A stretch of 12,381 bases of DNA from JBBIKU01 sp037445245 (GCA_037445245.1 JBBIKU010000070.1:1-12381); one strand, 5' to 3'. Shown: positions 1 to 6,734, numbered from the stretch's first letter. Notes: generated by a model not told the origin, from the sequence alone. Translations and numbers: made by a program.

Positions 1-66
1 GGTGGCTGGCAGGGTTTCGCGATGGGGCGGTTTATTGGTGAGAAGGGAAGCGAGGTGAAACCATGA
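1..66 (+). CDS. 3' end of an unidentified upstream gene (partial)
   Basis: The frame starting at base 1 is open from the window edge to a TGA at 64-66. It would encode the last 21 residues of a protein ending in GEKGSEVKP. Its stop overlaps the ATG of the next gene in an ATGA arrangement (63-66), the same coupling seen at the next junction (1700-1703), and this is the main reason to believe it is real. Frame 2 is also open as far as a stop at 56-58, so the choice of frame is not absolute. Nothing in so short a tail identifies a family. The coupling implies co-transcription with the B12-dependent mutase. Confidence 0.55.
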   Translation, partial: GGWQGFAMGRFIGEKGSEVKP

Positions 67-1703
67 AAACAGTCGTGGCGAGCGCACTGGGAGAATGCGT
101 CCATGTGGCGGGCGTGATGAACTTTCTGAGGCTGGCGGAGATGGCTGGCTGGCGGACGGTTTTTCTAGGATCGGCGGTGTCCCCTGAAAAAGTGCTGGAG
201 GCTGCCAAAAAGGAACGAGCAGAGCTGGTGGCGGTATCGTATCGCTTGACGCCCGAAACCGGAGAACGGCTGCTGGGCGACTTCGCTGAAATGGCAGATG
301 AACTGCGCTCGGCGGGTGTTCGTTTTTTCTTTGGCGGCACCCCCCCGGTGGCGGAGCGTGCTCGCGCCAGCGGTTTTTTCCATGCCATATTCGACGGTGA
401 ACAACCGGCGGAGGAAATTCTGGCGCATTTGAAGGGCGAGCAGTACAGCAACAAAGGGGAAGCCGATTTTCCGCAGCGCACAGTCGAACGCATCCAATGG
501 AAGGCGCCCTTCCCCCTCCTGCGCCACCATTTTGGTCTGCCTACCATGGAAGACACGCTGGACGGCATCCGTCAGATCGCAGAGGCGCACGCTCTGGATG
601 TGATCTCACTCGGCATTGACCAGGATGCCCAGGCAAATTTTTTTCACCCCGAGCGGCAGGAGGCGCGCCGCACCGGCGCGGGCGGTGTGCCGGTGCGCAG
701 CGCAGAAGATTATTCGGCACTGTATCAAGCGAGCCGCAGCGGCAATTATCCCTTGCTGCGCACTTACTCAGGGACGGATGATTTCATCAGGCTGGCGGAG
801 ATGTACGTCGAAACCATCAACATTGCCTGGTGCGCCATTCCCCTTTTCTGGTTCAACCAGATGGATGGGCGCGGTCCGTGGGATCTGGTGGGATCGATCC
901 GTGAGCATCAACAAGTGATGGCTTGGTACGGCAAGAACGACATCCCGGTGGAACTGAACGAGCCGCACCACTGGGGGATGCGCGACGCGCCGGATGTGGT
1001 GTTTGTGGTCTCGGCTTTTCTTTCAGCATATAATGCCCGCGCTTTCGGCGTACGGGATTATATTGCCCAGCTAATGTTCAACAGCCCACCCGGGCTGTCG
1101 GATCGCATGGATCTGGCGAAGATGCTGGCGGTGCTGGAAATGATCGCGCCTCTGGCAAGTGAAGATTTTCGCATCTGGCGACAGTCGCGCACCGGGCTGC
1201 TCAGCTATCCCCTCGATCCGGCGGCAGCCCGCGCCCACCTGTCTGCCAGCATCTACCTGCAAATGGCGGTCAAGCCGCATATTGTGCACATCGTTGGACA
1301 CACCGAAGCCCATCACGCTGCCACCGCTGCTGATGTGATCGAGGCTTCGCGCATGGCACGACGGGCAATTGAGAACGCCCTGTCGGGTCAGCCGGATATG
1401 ACCGTCGACCCGCTGGTGCAGCGGCGCAAACAAGATTTGATCGCAGAAGCGCAGTATTTGTTGGAGGCGCTGCGTCAACTGGCAGCGGAGGGGATTGAAG
1501 ATGCCTGGATCGATCCTGAAACGTTGGGCAGGGCAGTCACCAGCGGCATGATGGACGCTCCGCATTTAAAGTCCAATCCGTTTGGCAGGGGAGAGGTGGT
1601 CACTCGCGTGATCGAAGGCGCCGGCGTAGCGGTGGACGCCGACGGCAACCCGCTTACAGAGGCGCAACGCATCGCCCCCATTATGGAGAGGAGCAAAAGA
1701 TGA
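63..1703 (+). CDS. Fused cobalamin-dependent mutase (B12-binding domain + glutamate-mutase-like barrel)
   Basis: This 546-aa protein is probably an adenosylcobalamin-dependent carbon-skeleton mutase acting in the cytoplasm. Residues 1 to about 125 form a B12-binding Rossmann domain: the lower axial ligand is His14 in CVHVAG, followed by a Ser-containing strand (VAVSYRL) and the GG loop in FFFGGTPP. After a charged linker (about 125-145), residues 146-546 resemble the epsilon chain of glutamate (methylaspartate) mutase, most clearly near the C terminus: the VKPHIVHIVGHTEAHH segment and the GMMDAPHLKSNPFGRGE segment. The usual enzyme has separate S (about 137 aa) and E (about 480 aa) chains; here they are fused and the barrel is shorter. 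The canonical DxHxxG motif has Cys12 in the Asp position. A strong GAGGTGA at 52-58 precedes the ATG. Both ends overlap neighbours by ATGA, so it is translationally coupled to the dehydrogenase. The substrate cannot be read from the sequence; glutamate itself is not assured. Confidence 0.8.
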   Translation: MKTVVASALGECVHVAGVMNFLRLAEMAGWRTVFLGSAVSPEKVLEAAKKERAELVAVSYRLTPETGERLLGDFAEMADELRSAGVRFFFGGTPPVAERARASGFFHAIFDGEQPAEEILAHLKGEQYSNKGEADFPQRTVERIQWKAPFPLLRHHFGLPTMEDTLDGIRQIAEAHALDVISLGIDQDAQANFFHPERQEARRTGAGGVPVRSAEDYSALYQASRSGNYPLLRTYSGTDDFIRLAEMYVETINIAWCAIPLFWFNQMDGRGPWDLVGSIREHQQVMAWYGKNDIPVELNEPHHWGMRDAPDVVFVVSAFLSAYNARAFGVRDYIAQLMFNSPPGLSDRMDLAKMLAVLEMIAPLASEDFRIWRQSRTGLLSYPLDPAAARAHLSASIYLQMAVKPHIVHIVGHTEAHHAATAADVIEASRMARRAIENALSGQPDMTVDPLVQRRKQDLIAEAQYLLEALRQLAAEGIEDAWIDPETLGRAVTSGMMDAPHLKSNPFGRGEVVTRVIEGAGVAVDADGNPLTEAQRIAPIMERSKR

Positions 1704-2815
1704 GACAACCCAGCAATTACACCGTAATCGGCGCCGGTAACGGCGGCAAGGCAATGGCTGCCCATCTGGCGCTGAAGGGGATGAAGGTCACCCTTTTCAA
1801 CCGCAGCCATACCCGAATTCAGGTGATCGAAGAACGAGGCGGGTTAGACCTGGAAAGCCCCTATGATGACGCCCGCGGCTTTGGCAAGTTGGCGCTGGTC
1901 ACCTCTGATATTCAGAAGGCGCTCGAAAAGGCAGAGGTCATCATGGTGGTGGTGCCTTCATCGGCGCACGTCGATATCGCCACCATGGCGGCGCCGCACC
2001 TCAAGGATGGGCAGATCATCATCCTGCATCCGGGGCGCACCTGCGGGGCGATTGAATTCGACCAGACGCTGAAGAAAGCGGGCTGCACCGCCGAGGTCGT
2101 GCTGGCGGAAGCCGAGACCTTCATTTATGCCAGCCGTTCGGATGGTCCGGCGCAGGCGCACATCTTTCGCATCAAAGAAGCCGTGCCGCTGGCTGCTTTG
2201 CCGGCGAACCGCACCAAGGGTGTACTGGAGGTGCTGAGGGGGGTTTATCCACAATTCATCGACGGCGGCAACGTGCTCATCACCGGGCTGAACAATATGG
2301 GCGCCATCTTCCATCCTGCCATCACCATCCTCAACGCCGGCAGGATTGAATCGACCTTTGGCGATTTTGAGTTTTATATTGAGGGAGTCACCCCTTCGGT
2401 GGCGCGGGTGTTGGAGGTGCTCGACCGTGAGCGGGTGACTGTGGCTTCGGCGCTGGGGATTCGCGCCCGCACGGCAATGGAATGGCTCAACCTGGCGTAC
2501 AATGTCAGCGGCGAAGACCTCAATGAAGCCATACATAATCAAACTGGCTATTACGGCATCAAAGCTCCCGCCACGGTCAACCATCGCTACCTGTTTGAGG
2601 ATGTACCGATGAGTCTGGTACCGATTGCCTCCCTCGGTCAGCATTACGGGGTTTCGGTGAGGGGGATGGACGCCACCATCCGAATGGCATGCATCATCGC
2701 TCACACCGACTACTGGCGGCGGGGCAGAACGGTGGAGCAACTGGGCATCAAAGGTTTAAGCGTGAGCGAATTGACTCGCTACGTGAACGAAGGTCATTTG
2801 GACGGTATCCTGTAA
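1700..2815 (+). CDS. NAD(P)-dependent opine/octopine-dehydrogenase-family oxidoreductase
   Basis: This 371-aa cytoplasmic dehydrogenase starts at an ATGA overlap with the mutase and has a GGAG upstream. The N-terminal Rossmann domain opens with a GAGNGG dinucleotide-binding loop (residues 11-16), and the VIMVVVPSSAH strand-turn near 80-90 is typical of this fold. The C-terminal half carries the octopine-dehydrogenase signature: FHPA with His205, then NHRYLFEDVP with Arg296 and Asp301. In the characterised Arthrobacter opine dehydrogenase the catalytic and substrate-binding residues are His202, Arg292 and Asp297. The spacing here (91 and 96 residues after the His) is nearly identical, so the active site looks intact. 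Family members reductively couple an amino acid to a keto acid or run the reverse reaction. Pairing with a B12 mutase suggests a small amino-acid pathway, but the substrate is unknown. A terminator hairpin follows at 2871-2900. Confidence 0.85.
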   Translation: MRQPSNYTVIGAGNGGKAMAAHLALKGMKVTLFNRSHTRIQVIEERGGLDLESPYDDARGFGKLALVTSDIQKALEKAEVIMVVVPSSAHVDIATMAAPHLKDGQIIILHPGRTCGAIEFDQTLKKAGCTAEVVLAEAETFIYASRSDGPAQAHIFRIKEAVPLAALPANRTKGVLEVLRGVYPQFIDGGNVLITGLNNMGAIFHPAITILNAGRIESTFGDFEFYIEGVTPSVARVLEVLDRERVTVASALGIRARTAMEWLNLAYNVSGEDLNEAIHNQTGYYGIKAPATVNHRYLFEDVPMSLVPIASLGQHYGVSVRGMDATIRMACIIAHTDYWRRGRTVEQLGIKGLSVSELTRYVNEGHLDGIL

Positions 2816-2870
2816 ATTGGATACTTGCCGCATGTGAAAAATGCAGCCTGCGCGAATATCGTAATCCTGT

Positions 2871-2910
2871 AAGAGCAGCGTCATCCCGGGCGCTGCTCTT
2901 GATTTAATTC
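2871..2910 (+). terminator. Intrinsic terminator after the mutase/dehydrogenase operon
   Basis: AAGAGCAGCG (2871-2880) and CGCTGCTCTT (2891-2900) form a perfect 10-bp stem around a 10-nt loop. A short T-rich tail (GATTTAATT) follows. It sits 56 bp after the dehydrogenase stop, and no gene lies between. The U tract is weak, but the stem is strong and well placed. Confidence 0.75.
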
Positions 2911-2942
2911 TCCTCTGCGCCGCGGTGGTAAAGAAATTAAGC

Positions 2943-2948
2943 TAAAAT
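2943..2948 (+). promoter_or_regulatory. Possible -10 element for the GT87-like gene
   Basis: TAAAAT (5 of 6 to TATAAT) lies 26 bp before the preferred ATG at 2974, just after an operon terminator, where a promoter is expected. No convincing -35 hexamer is visible at 16-18 bp spacing. The call rests on position and one hexamer only. Confidence 0.35.
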
Positions 2949-2973
2949 AAAATTGCACTTTCACGAGGGAAGT

Positions 2974-3849
2974 ATGCATCCGGCATTTATCAGGATAATC
3001 GAGCAGTTCCACCGGTTGACCAAGAAGCGGAAGCTGTATCTGCTTCTTGTGAGTATCGTATTTTTGTCTGCCGTGATCGCCGCAGTTGCCCTGTTTATGC
3101 CCGAACAAATCGATTGGGTACGCACTTATCGCCCCGCGGCGTTGAAATTCGTTGGAGGTCGATCACCCTACGAGATCCCCTCGTTTCACAATCCGGTGTG
3201 GATGCTCTTTCCGCTCGTCCCCATTGCGCTGCTGCCCGTAAAAATCGGCTGTGGGGTTTTGTTTGTCGTCGAACTGCTGGTAATCCTGGCAGTCGCCGTC
3301 AAAATGGGGGCAAGCCCGGTCAGCCTGGTGGCTTATTGCCTGTCATTTCCCGTCATGTTCCTGCTGCTGTTCGGTCAGATCGAATGGATTGTTTTCCTCG
3401 GATTGTTTTTTCCGCCGTGGTTGAGCCTTTTCTTTCTGATCGCCAAACCCCAGGTCGGGTTTGTGATCGCTTTGTTTGTCGTTGTCGACGAATGGCGAAC
3501 CAAGGGTTTTAAGGCGGTTCTCAAGGCGGTTGCGCCGGTCAGCATTGCTCTTGGCGTGACCTTTGTGCTCTACGGTTTCTGGTTCCTGCAGGTGAGTCGC
3601 GGCATTGTCAACGCAATCTATAACTTTAGCCTGTGGCCTTTATCCATTCCTTTTGGGTTATATTTTCTGGTTCACTCTCTGAGAAAAAGGAAGAAAGAAC
3701 TCAGCCTCGTAGCCAGCCCGCTTTTATCCCCTTACGTTGGCCCGCACACCTGGTCTGTGGCGTTGCTGGCAATCCTTCCGAATAAATACGAAAGCATTGT
3801 CGTATCGATTTCCACGTGGATGATGTTACTCATCGGGCTGCAACGATAG
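2974..3849 (+). CDS. Polytopic membrane protein, GT-C/GT87 (DUF2029)-like glycosyltransferase
   Basis: This is a 291-aa inner-membrane protein with about seven to eight hydrophobic segments. The ATG at 2974 is preferred because GAGG (2965-2968) precedes it by 5 nt; a TTG at 2953 would add seven residues but has no such site. After TM1 (about residues 21-42) comes an external loop with Asp47, RPAALKFVGGRSPYE and HNPVWMLFPLVPIALLP. This loop resembles that of GT87/DUF2029 polyprenyl-phosphate-sugar-dependent mannosyl/arabinosyl transferases, as does the KPQVGFVIAL segment further on. By family knowledge such enzymes add sugars from lipid carriers on the outer face of the membrane. The protein is shorter than the roughly 400 aa usual for the family and may lack C-terminal helices. 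The Lys/Arg cluster RKRKKE lies in a cytoplasmic loop near residue 235. It appears monocistronic. Confidence 0.6.
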   Translation: MHPAFIRIIEQFHRLTKKRKLYLLLVSIVFLSAVIAAVALFMPEQIDWVRTYRPAALKFVGGRSPYEIPSFHNPVWMLFPLVPIALLPVKIGCGVLFVVELLVILAVAVKMGASPVSLVAYCLSFPVMFLLLFGQIEWIVFLGLFFPPWLSLFFLIAKPQVGFVIALFVVVDEWRTKGFKAVLKAVAPVSIALGVTFVLYGFWFLQVSRGIVNAIYNFSLWPLSIPFGLYFLVHSLRKRKKELSLVASPLLSPYVGPHTWSVALLAILPNKYESIVVSISTWMMLLIGLQR

Positions 3850-3896
3850 AGAACCACCCGCCAACCCGCATCGATTTGCGATTAACAGAAGCCGAT

Positions 3897-3925
3897 TGAC
3901 CGCCAGGATCAACAGATGGCGGTCA
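3897..3925. terminator. Perfect inverted repeat between convergent genes, possible bidirectional terminator
   Basis: TGACCGCCA (3897-3905) and TGGCGGTCA (3917-3925) form a perfect 9-bp stem with an 11-nt loop. The repeat spans the stop codon of the minus-strand deacylase and lies about 50 bp after the plus-strand GT87-like gene. Neither side has a clean U tract. Intrinsic termination is therefore plausible by position but not certain. Confidence 0.45.
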
Positions 3926-4391
3926 GCGCCCCGCCGGTCATTTTTTGCAGGTCGGCGGGGTTGAGCGGGAAAACTGCGTGCGGCGTTCCAGCCGCCGCCC
4001 AAACCTGGTCGTATTGCAGCAGATCCTGATCGATGAAGGTCGCCAGCGCCTCGCGGTGTCCTACCGGGGGGACGCCGCCGATGGCGAAGCCGGTACGCTG
4101 CCGCACGAAATTGGGGTCGGCTTTGGTGATCGGTTCCCCGATCTGTGCTGACAGTTTGCCTTCATCGACACGGTTGGCGCCGCTGGCGATCACCAGAACG
4201 GGTTTACCGCTGTGACCGCCCTTGAAAACCAGTGATTTCACGATCTGTCCCAACCGGCAGCCGACTGCATCAGCCGCTTCGCCGGCGGTGCGGGTCGAAG
4301 CCGGCAATTCGTGCACCTTGCAATCGAAGCCCATCTTTTTCAGGATTTGCTGCACTTTTTGGGCGCTGGCACTTAAGCTGTTTTCTTCCAT
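3909..4391 (-). CDS. ybaK: YbaK/EbsC-family aminoacyl-tRNA deacylase
   Basis: This 160-aa cytoplasmic editing enzyme belongs to the family that hydrolyses mischarged tRNAs such as Cys-tRNA(Pro). Diagnostic features are an N-terminal helix followed by VHELPASTRTAGEAADAVG, the conserved Lys52 in IVKSLVFK, an internal VLVIASGANRVDEGKL segment, and the family loop GGVPPVGH. An AAAGTPHAVFPLNP segment near the C terminus is also typical. The reading frame is open back to 4487, but the extra 32 residues do not look like this family. Starting at 4391 gives the usual length of about 160 aa, and a TATAAT on the minus strand (4429-4434) would start transcription inside the longer version. The ribosome binding site for this start is poor (AAAGG about 14 nt upstream), so the exact start is not settled. 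The precise tRNA substrate cannot be inferred. Confidence 0.88.
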   Translation of the reverse strand: MEENSLSASAQKVQQILKKMGFDCKVHELPASTRTAGEAADAVGCRLGQIVKSLVFKGGHSGKPVLVIASGANRVDEGKLSAQIGEPITKADPNFVRQRTGFAIGGVPPVGHREALATFIDQDLLQYDQVWAAAGTPHAVFPLNPADLQKMTGGALTAIC

Positions 4392-4428
4392 GATGGTTTC
4401 GGCGACCTTTCTGAAATGGTTTCGCACC

Positions 4429-4434
4429 ATTATA
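4429..4434 (-). promoter_or_regulatory. Consensus -10 box for the deacylase gene
   Basis: The minus strand reads a perfect TATAAT here, about 37 bp before the preferred start codon. No good -35 is seen at 17-19 bp spacing. It supports the shorter start of the deacylase, because a transcript starting near 4422 would omit the upstream in-frame ATGs. Confidence 0.45.
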
Positions 4435-4526
4435 ACAGGCAGGTGTTCCCCCCCGGCAGGGTGACTTCTCATTGAAATCCAATCCATCTCTCACGCACAA
4501 TTAATCTAAATCGTAATAAAGCGGGC

Positions 4527-4532
4527 TACAAT
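4527..4532 (+). promoter_or_regulatory. Possible -10 element for the envelope gene cluster
   Basis: TACAAT (5 of 6 to consensus) lies 12 bp before the ATG at 4545 in the AT-rich divergent gap. Its context GCTACAATAA resembles GCTAAAATAA upstream of the GT87-like gene. No clear -35 is visible, and the leader to 4545 would be very short (about 5 nt). That leaves open whether 4545 is the true first start. Confidence 0.3.
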
Positions 4533-4544
4533 AATGGCAGTGTA

Positions 4545-4730
4545 ATGGTTGACGTGGAAATATTTTTATTATTATTGGCTGCATTTTTGTTCACCCTGAT
4601 CAAAGCGGACAATAAAAACCGTTTGTTGAACGCGGCAAGGGCTTTTTGCCGGGGATATGCCTGCATCCCCGCCGCGATGGCGATTTCGACTCCACCAGGG
4701 TTGGCAACGACCGCTGCCGAAAGAGGTTAG
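4545..4730 (+). CDS. Small hydrophobic hypothetical protein
   Basis: This 61-residue ORF is not recognised. Its N terminus (about residues 5-20) is a single strongly hydrophobic segment, EIFLLLLAAFLFTLI, which could be a membrane anchor or signal. The remainder is small and polar with no motif. It stops 2 bp before the ATG of the zinc-ribbon gene, and the next junction overlaps, so if real it leads a three-gene operon. There is no good ribosome binding site before the ATG, only a weak GGCAG. It may be a leader peptide, a tiny membrane subunit or a spurious ORF. Confidence 0.4.
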   Translation: MVDVEIFLLLLAAFLFTLIKADNKNRLLNAARAFCRGYACIPAAMAISTPPGLATTAAERG

Positions 4731-4732
4731 TC

Positions 4733-5074
4733 ATGGGCGCTGCTTCACTCCTTACCATTCTTTCACTGGCGCTGGTTGGCTCGCTGTTCTTTATTTTCAG
4801 GCGAATTTTCAGAACGGGTCACAAGAGGGGAGGTGGGGTGAGGGCAGCAGGAAACGCCTCCGCTGCTCGTAGTGAACGAGCGCGCCCCGAAAGAAGCAGG
4901 CAATCAACTGGCAGGCGGTTGCAATCGCCGACGATCGAAGAGGATGCCTTGGAAGAGATGATCGCAACCCATCGGCGCATTCACATCGAGAAAACCACCG
5001 GATTTTGCTTCAAATGCGGCAGCCCCCTCAAACGCTCGGATCGTTTTTGCCCGAAGTGCGGGGCGGCAACATGA
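4733..5074 (+). CDS. Membrane-anchored zinc-ribbon protein
   Basis: This 113-aa protein has one N-terminal membrane segment (about residues 4-23), a basic low-complexity linker rich in Arg, Ser and Ala (about 24-65), an acidic helix (about 67-85), and a C-terminal zinc ribbon. The two CxxC knuckles are Cys92-Cys95 (CFKC) and Cys106-Cys109 (CPKC), 10 residues apart. The ATG at 4733 is chosen because AGAGG at 4720-4724 precedes it and because it starts right after the previous stop. A longer in-frame reading from 4646 only adds non-family sequence. The TGA overlaps the ATG of the next gene (ATGA, 5071-5074), so the two products are probably made together and may work together at the membrane. 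Function unknown; the ribbon more likely binds protein or zinc than DNA. Confidence 0.72.
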   Translation: MGAASLLTILSLALVGSLFFIFRRIFRTGHKRGGGVRAAGNASAARSERARPERSRQSTGRRLQSPTIEEDALEEMIATHRRIHIEKTTGFCFKCGSPLKRSDRFCPKCGAAT

Positions 5075-6474
5075 TATCCGCAGTGTTCGGGCTATTATTT
5101 CTGGTGGTCATCGGGCTGCCTCCCTGCGGGAAAGGTACGTCCGTGGCGGAGAACCCGTCTTTGCTGGCAAGGCAGCCTTCGCCGCAGCAGGTGTTGGTGG
5201 CAGGGCTGACCTTCAGATGCATCTCCATCCCAAAGCAGCACACAGAGGAAGTCGGTGAAACGGGGGCGATCACGCCGATGGCAACCCCAACCGGATTTGT
5301 TTTGACAGAAACGGAGGAGCTAAAGCGAGAACGAGCCGCGGCGGAGGAAGAGGAAGCTACCCGCCCGATGAAAATGAGGGTGACGGGAAAAGTGATCAAT
5401 GCCTCGGGGGGCAAATTGCCGGAAGATCTGGCGGTAACCCTGCTGGGGTACGAACACAATCAGGCGGTGACGGCGATGCGCACGCACGTCGAGAGGGACG
5501 GTAGTTTTATCTTTCCGGATGTCGATTTCGCCCCGGGACGGATGTTCCTGGCGTCGGTGCGCTTCAACGCCGAGGTCTATTATTCCGAGCCGATCCAACC
5601 GGTCGATTTATCCCCCGAAAGCGACGTTCATGTGCCGATTTTTGTCTACGAAACCACAAATGACACATCGGTGTTGGTGGCGGAACGGGTGCACATCTAC
5701 TTTGATTTCATCCCGCCCGATTCAATTCAGGTGGTTGAGCTGTTCGTGATCTCGAACCGCTCAGAAAAAGTGGTTGTCCCTGACCGGCGGGGTGAACCGC
5801 TGCTGGAATTCGAGCTGCCAGATGAAGCCGTCAACCTCACATTTCATCAAGCGCCATTTGAAAAGCAGTTTGTAAAAACCATCCGAGGGTTTGGCGACAC
5901 CCGCAGCATCCCGCCCGGGAAGGAGCACCACCAGGTGATGTTTACATTTGAGCTGCCTTATAAAACTCAGCTTGAGGCAATCTTCACCATGCCACTGGCG
6001 GTTGAGACAGCGCTGGTGGCGCTTCCGGCGGGCAACGGCGCAAAACTGTACAGTAATCAGTTGCGCCAGGCAGGCAGCCGCACGATGCACGAAAAGCAGG
6101 TGCAGTTGTATAGCGCCAACGCTCTGCCGGCGGGCAGCCGGCTGGAATTGAGGATGATCGCGGCGGGCAATTGGATGGAAACGGATGCGCAGCCGTGGAT
6201 TGAGCCGGGGATATGGATCGGCGGCGGCGTGCTGTTGCTGGCGGTGGCTGCAATCTGGCTGGCGCGCCAGCGCCGGAAGGGAAGGCTGACCGCCAAGCAA
6301 CCCATTCTTGCTGCTGAGGGGGGAGAGACGGCGGATGCGCTGCTGGATGCCATCGTGGCGCTGGATGATCTCTACCATGCCGGAGAATTGCCAGAAGCAG
6401 CCTATCGCGTCCGCCGCGCCGCGCTCAAGGAACGTTTGCGCCAGATGCTGGAGAACCTCTCTCAAACCGAATGA
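5071..6474 (+). CDS. Secreted, C-terminally membrane-anchored protein with carboxypeptidase-regulatory-like domain
   Basis: This 467-aa protein is inferred to be exported and anchored near its C terminus. Residues 1-16 are hydrophobic and signal-like but lack the usual positive n-region; Cys19 follows in LPPCG, not a proper lipobox. An acidic helix (about 85-98) precedes a transthyretin/carboxypeptidase-regulatory-like beta domain (about 100-175: MRVTGKVINASG, then RDGSFIFPDVDF). A further all-beta region covers about 190-370. A TM segment lies near 381-398 and is followed by RQRRKGR, placing the tail inside the cell. The tail (about 420-460) is a charged helix, LDDLYHAGELPEAAYRVRRA. It is reminiscent of short helical tails in CcmH/CcmI-like cytochrome c assembly proteins, though that link is only an impression. 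The start at 5071 overlaps the zinc-ribbon stop (ATGA). Exact function unknown. Confidence 0.65.
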   Translation: MISAVFGLLFLVVIGLPPCGKGTSVAENPSLLARQPSPQQVLVAGLTFRCISIPKQHTEEVGETGAITPMATPTGFVLTETEELKRERAAAEEEEATRPMKMRVTGKVINASGGKLPEDLAVTLLGYEHNQAVTAMRTHVERDGSFIFPDVDFAPGRMFLASVRFNAEVYYSEPIQPVDLSPESDVHVPIFVYETTNDTSVLVAERVHIYFDFIPPDSIQVVELFVISNRSEKVVVPDRRGEPLLEFELPDEAVNLTFHQAPFEKQFVKTIRGFGDTRSIPPGKEHHQVMFTFELPYKTQLEAIFTMPLAVETALVALPAGNGAKLYSNQLRQAGSRTMHEKQVQLYSANALPAGSRLELRMIAAGNWMETDAQPWIEPGIWIGGGVLLLAVAAIWLARQRRKGRLTAKQPILAAEGGETADALLDAIVALDDLYHAGELPEAAYRVRRAALKERLRQMLENLSQTE

Positions 6475-6568
6475 CTCGCTCCAAAACAGGGGGAAATATA
6501 CGGGCGCATTAATTTCGTATGCACGATTGACCAACTGCCGCAGCGCAGCGAGAAAGGCGTGTGTCTAC

Positions 6569-6605
6569 AGCGCCGGCGGGGACTAGCCGGCGCTACAGCC
6601 GGCTA
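6569..6605. repeat. GC-rich hairpin repeat unit
   Basis: AGCGCCGGC (6569-6577) and GCCGGCGCT (6586-6594) form a perfect 9-bp stem around GGGGACTA. They are followed at once by a second palindrome, AGCCGGCT (6598-6605), which shares the GCCGGC core. The element lies about 95 bp after the envelope cluster and ends in ATTTCTGTT. It could act as a terminator insulating the phage module, or be one copy of a dispersed intergenic GC hairpin repeat. No second copy is visible in this window. Confidence 0.5.
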
Positions 6606-6658
6606 TTTCTGTTAAACCCAAATCCTACACCAAGGCAGGCAGCCAAATCGGCGGCGAC

Positions 6659-6674
6659 CTGCACAAAGGTGCAG
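6659..6674. promoter_or_regulatory. Operator-like dyad 1 (distal)
   Basis: CTGCAC-AAAG-GTGCAG is a perfect inverted repeat with 6-bp arms and a 4-bp centre. It is the distal member of a pair whose centres are exactly 21 bp apart (two helical turns), and it lies upstream of the -35 box of the phage-module promoter. Its centre is near -66 relative to the predicted start, a common position for an activator or for a dimer that cooperates with the proximal site. Confidence 0.6.
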
Positions 6675-6680
6675 CCGGAT

Positions 6681-6694
6681 TGCATAAAGATGCA
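6681..6694. promoter_or_regulatory. Operator-like dyad 2 (proximal)
   Basis: TGCAT-AAAG-ATGCA has the same layout and the same AAAG centre as the distal dyad. The inner base pair changes from C/G to T/A in both arms together, so the symmetry is preserved even though the sequence differs. It ends 2 bp before the -35 hexamer, with its centre near -45. This fits binding of the same regulator dimer on the same face of the helix. Confidence 0.6.
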
Positions 6695-6696
6695 GA

Positions 6697-6725
6697 TTGT
6701 CGTGAGTGGGGTAATCTGCCATAAT
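6697..6725 (+). promoter_or_regulatory. Predicted sigma70-type promoter of the phage structural module
   Basis: The -35 is TTGTCG (6697-6702) and the -10 is CATAAT (6720-6725), separated by exactly 17 bp. They match 4 of 6 and 5 of 6 of the consensus. Transcription would start near 6732, about 35 bp before the first phage gene. It is flanked upstream by two dyads and downstream by a LexA-like box, so it is probably tightly controlled. Confidence 0.6.
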
Positions 6726-6734
6726 CACCTTGAA

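Noticed and set aside
1958..2740. 260-codon open frame on the minus strand inside the dehydrogenase gene
   Set aside because: It is antisense to a gene with intact family motifs. Its Arg/His-rich composition is typical of the complement of GC-rich coding DNA, and it has no ribosome binding site or motif.
4646..4732. Longer N terminus for the zinc-ribbon protein
   Set aside because: The extra 29 residues are charged and precede an obvious N-terminal membrane segment. The ATG at 4733 has its own AGAGG and follows the previous stop by 2 bp.
5761..6534. 257-codon minus-strand open frame under the carboxypeptidase-regulatory-like gene
   Set aside because: It is a shadow frame: biased composition, no recognisable domain, and opposite to a convincing coding frame with signal and TM segments.
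6659..6695. Possible CRISPR-like or tandem repeat array
   Set aside because: There are only two 14-16-bp units with a 6-bp gap and internal dyad symmetry. That fits operators, not repeat-spacer units.
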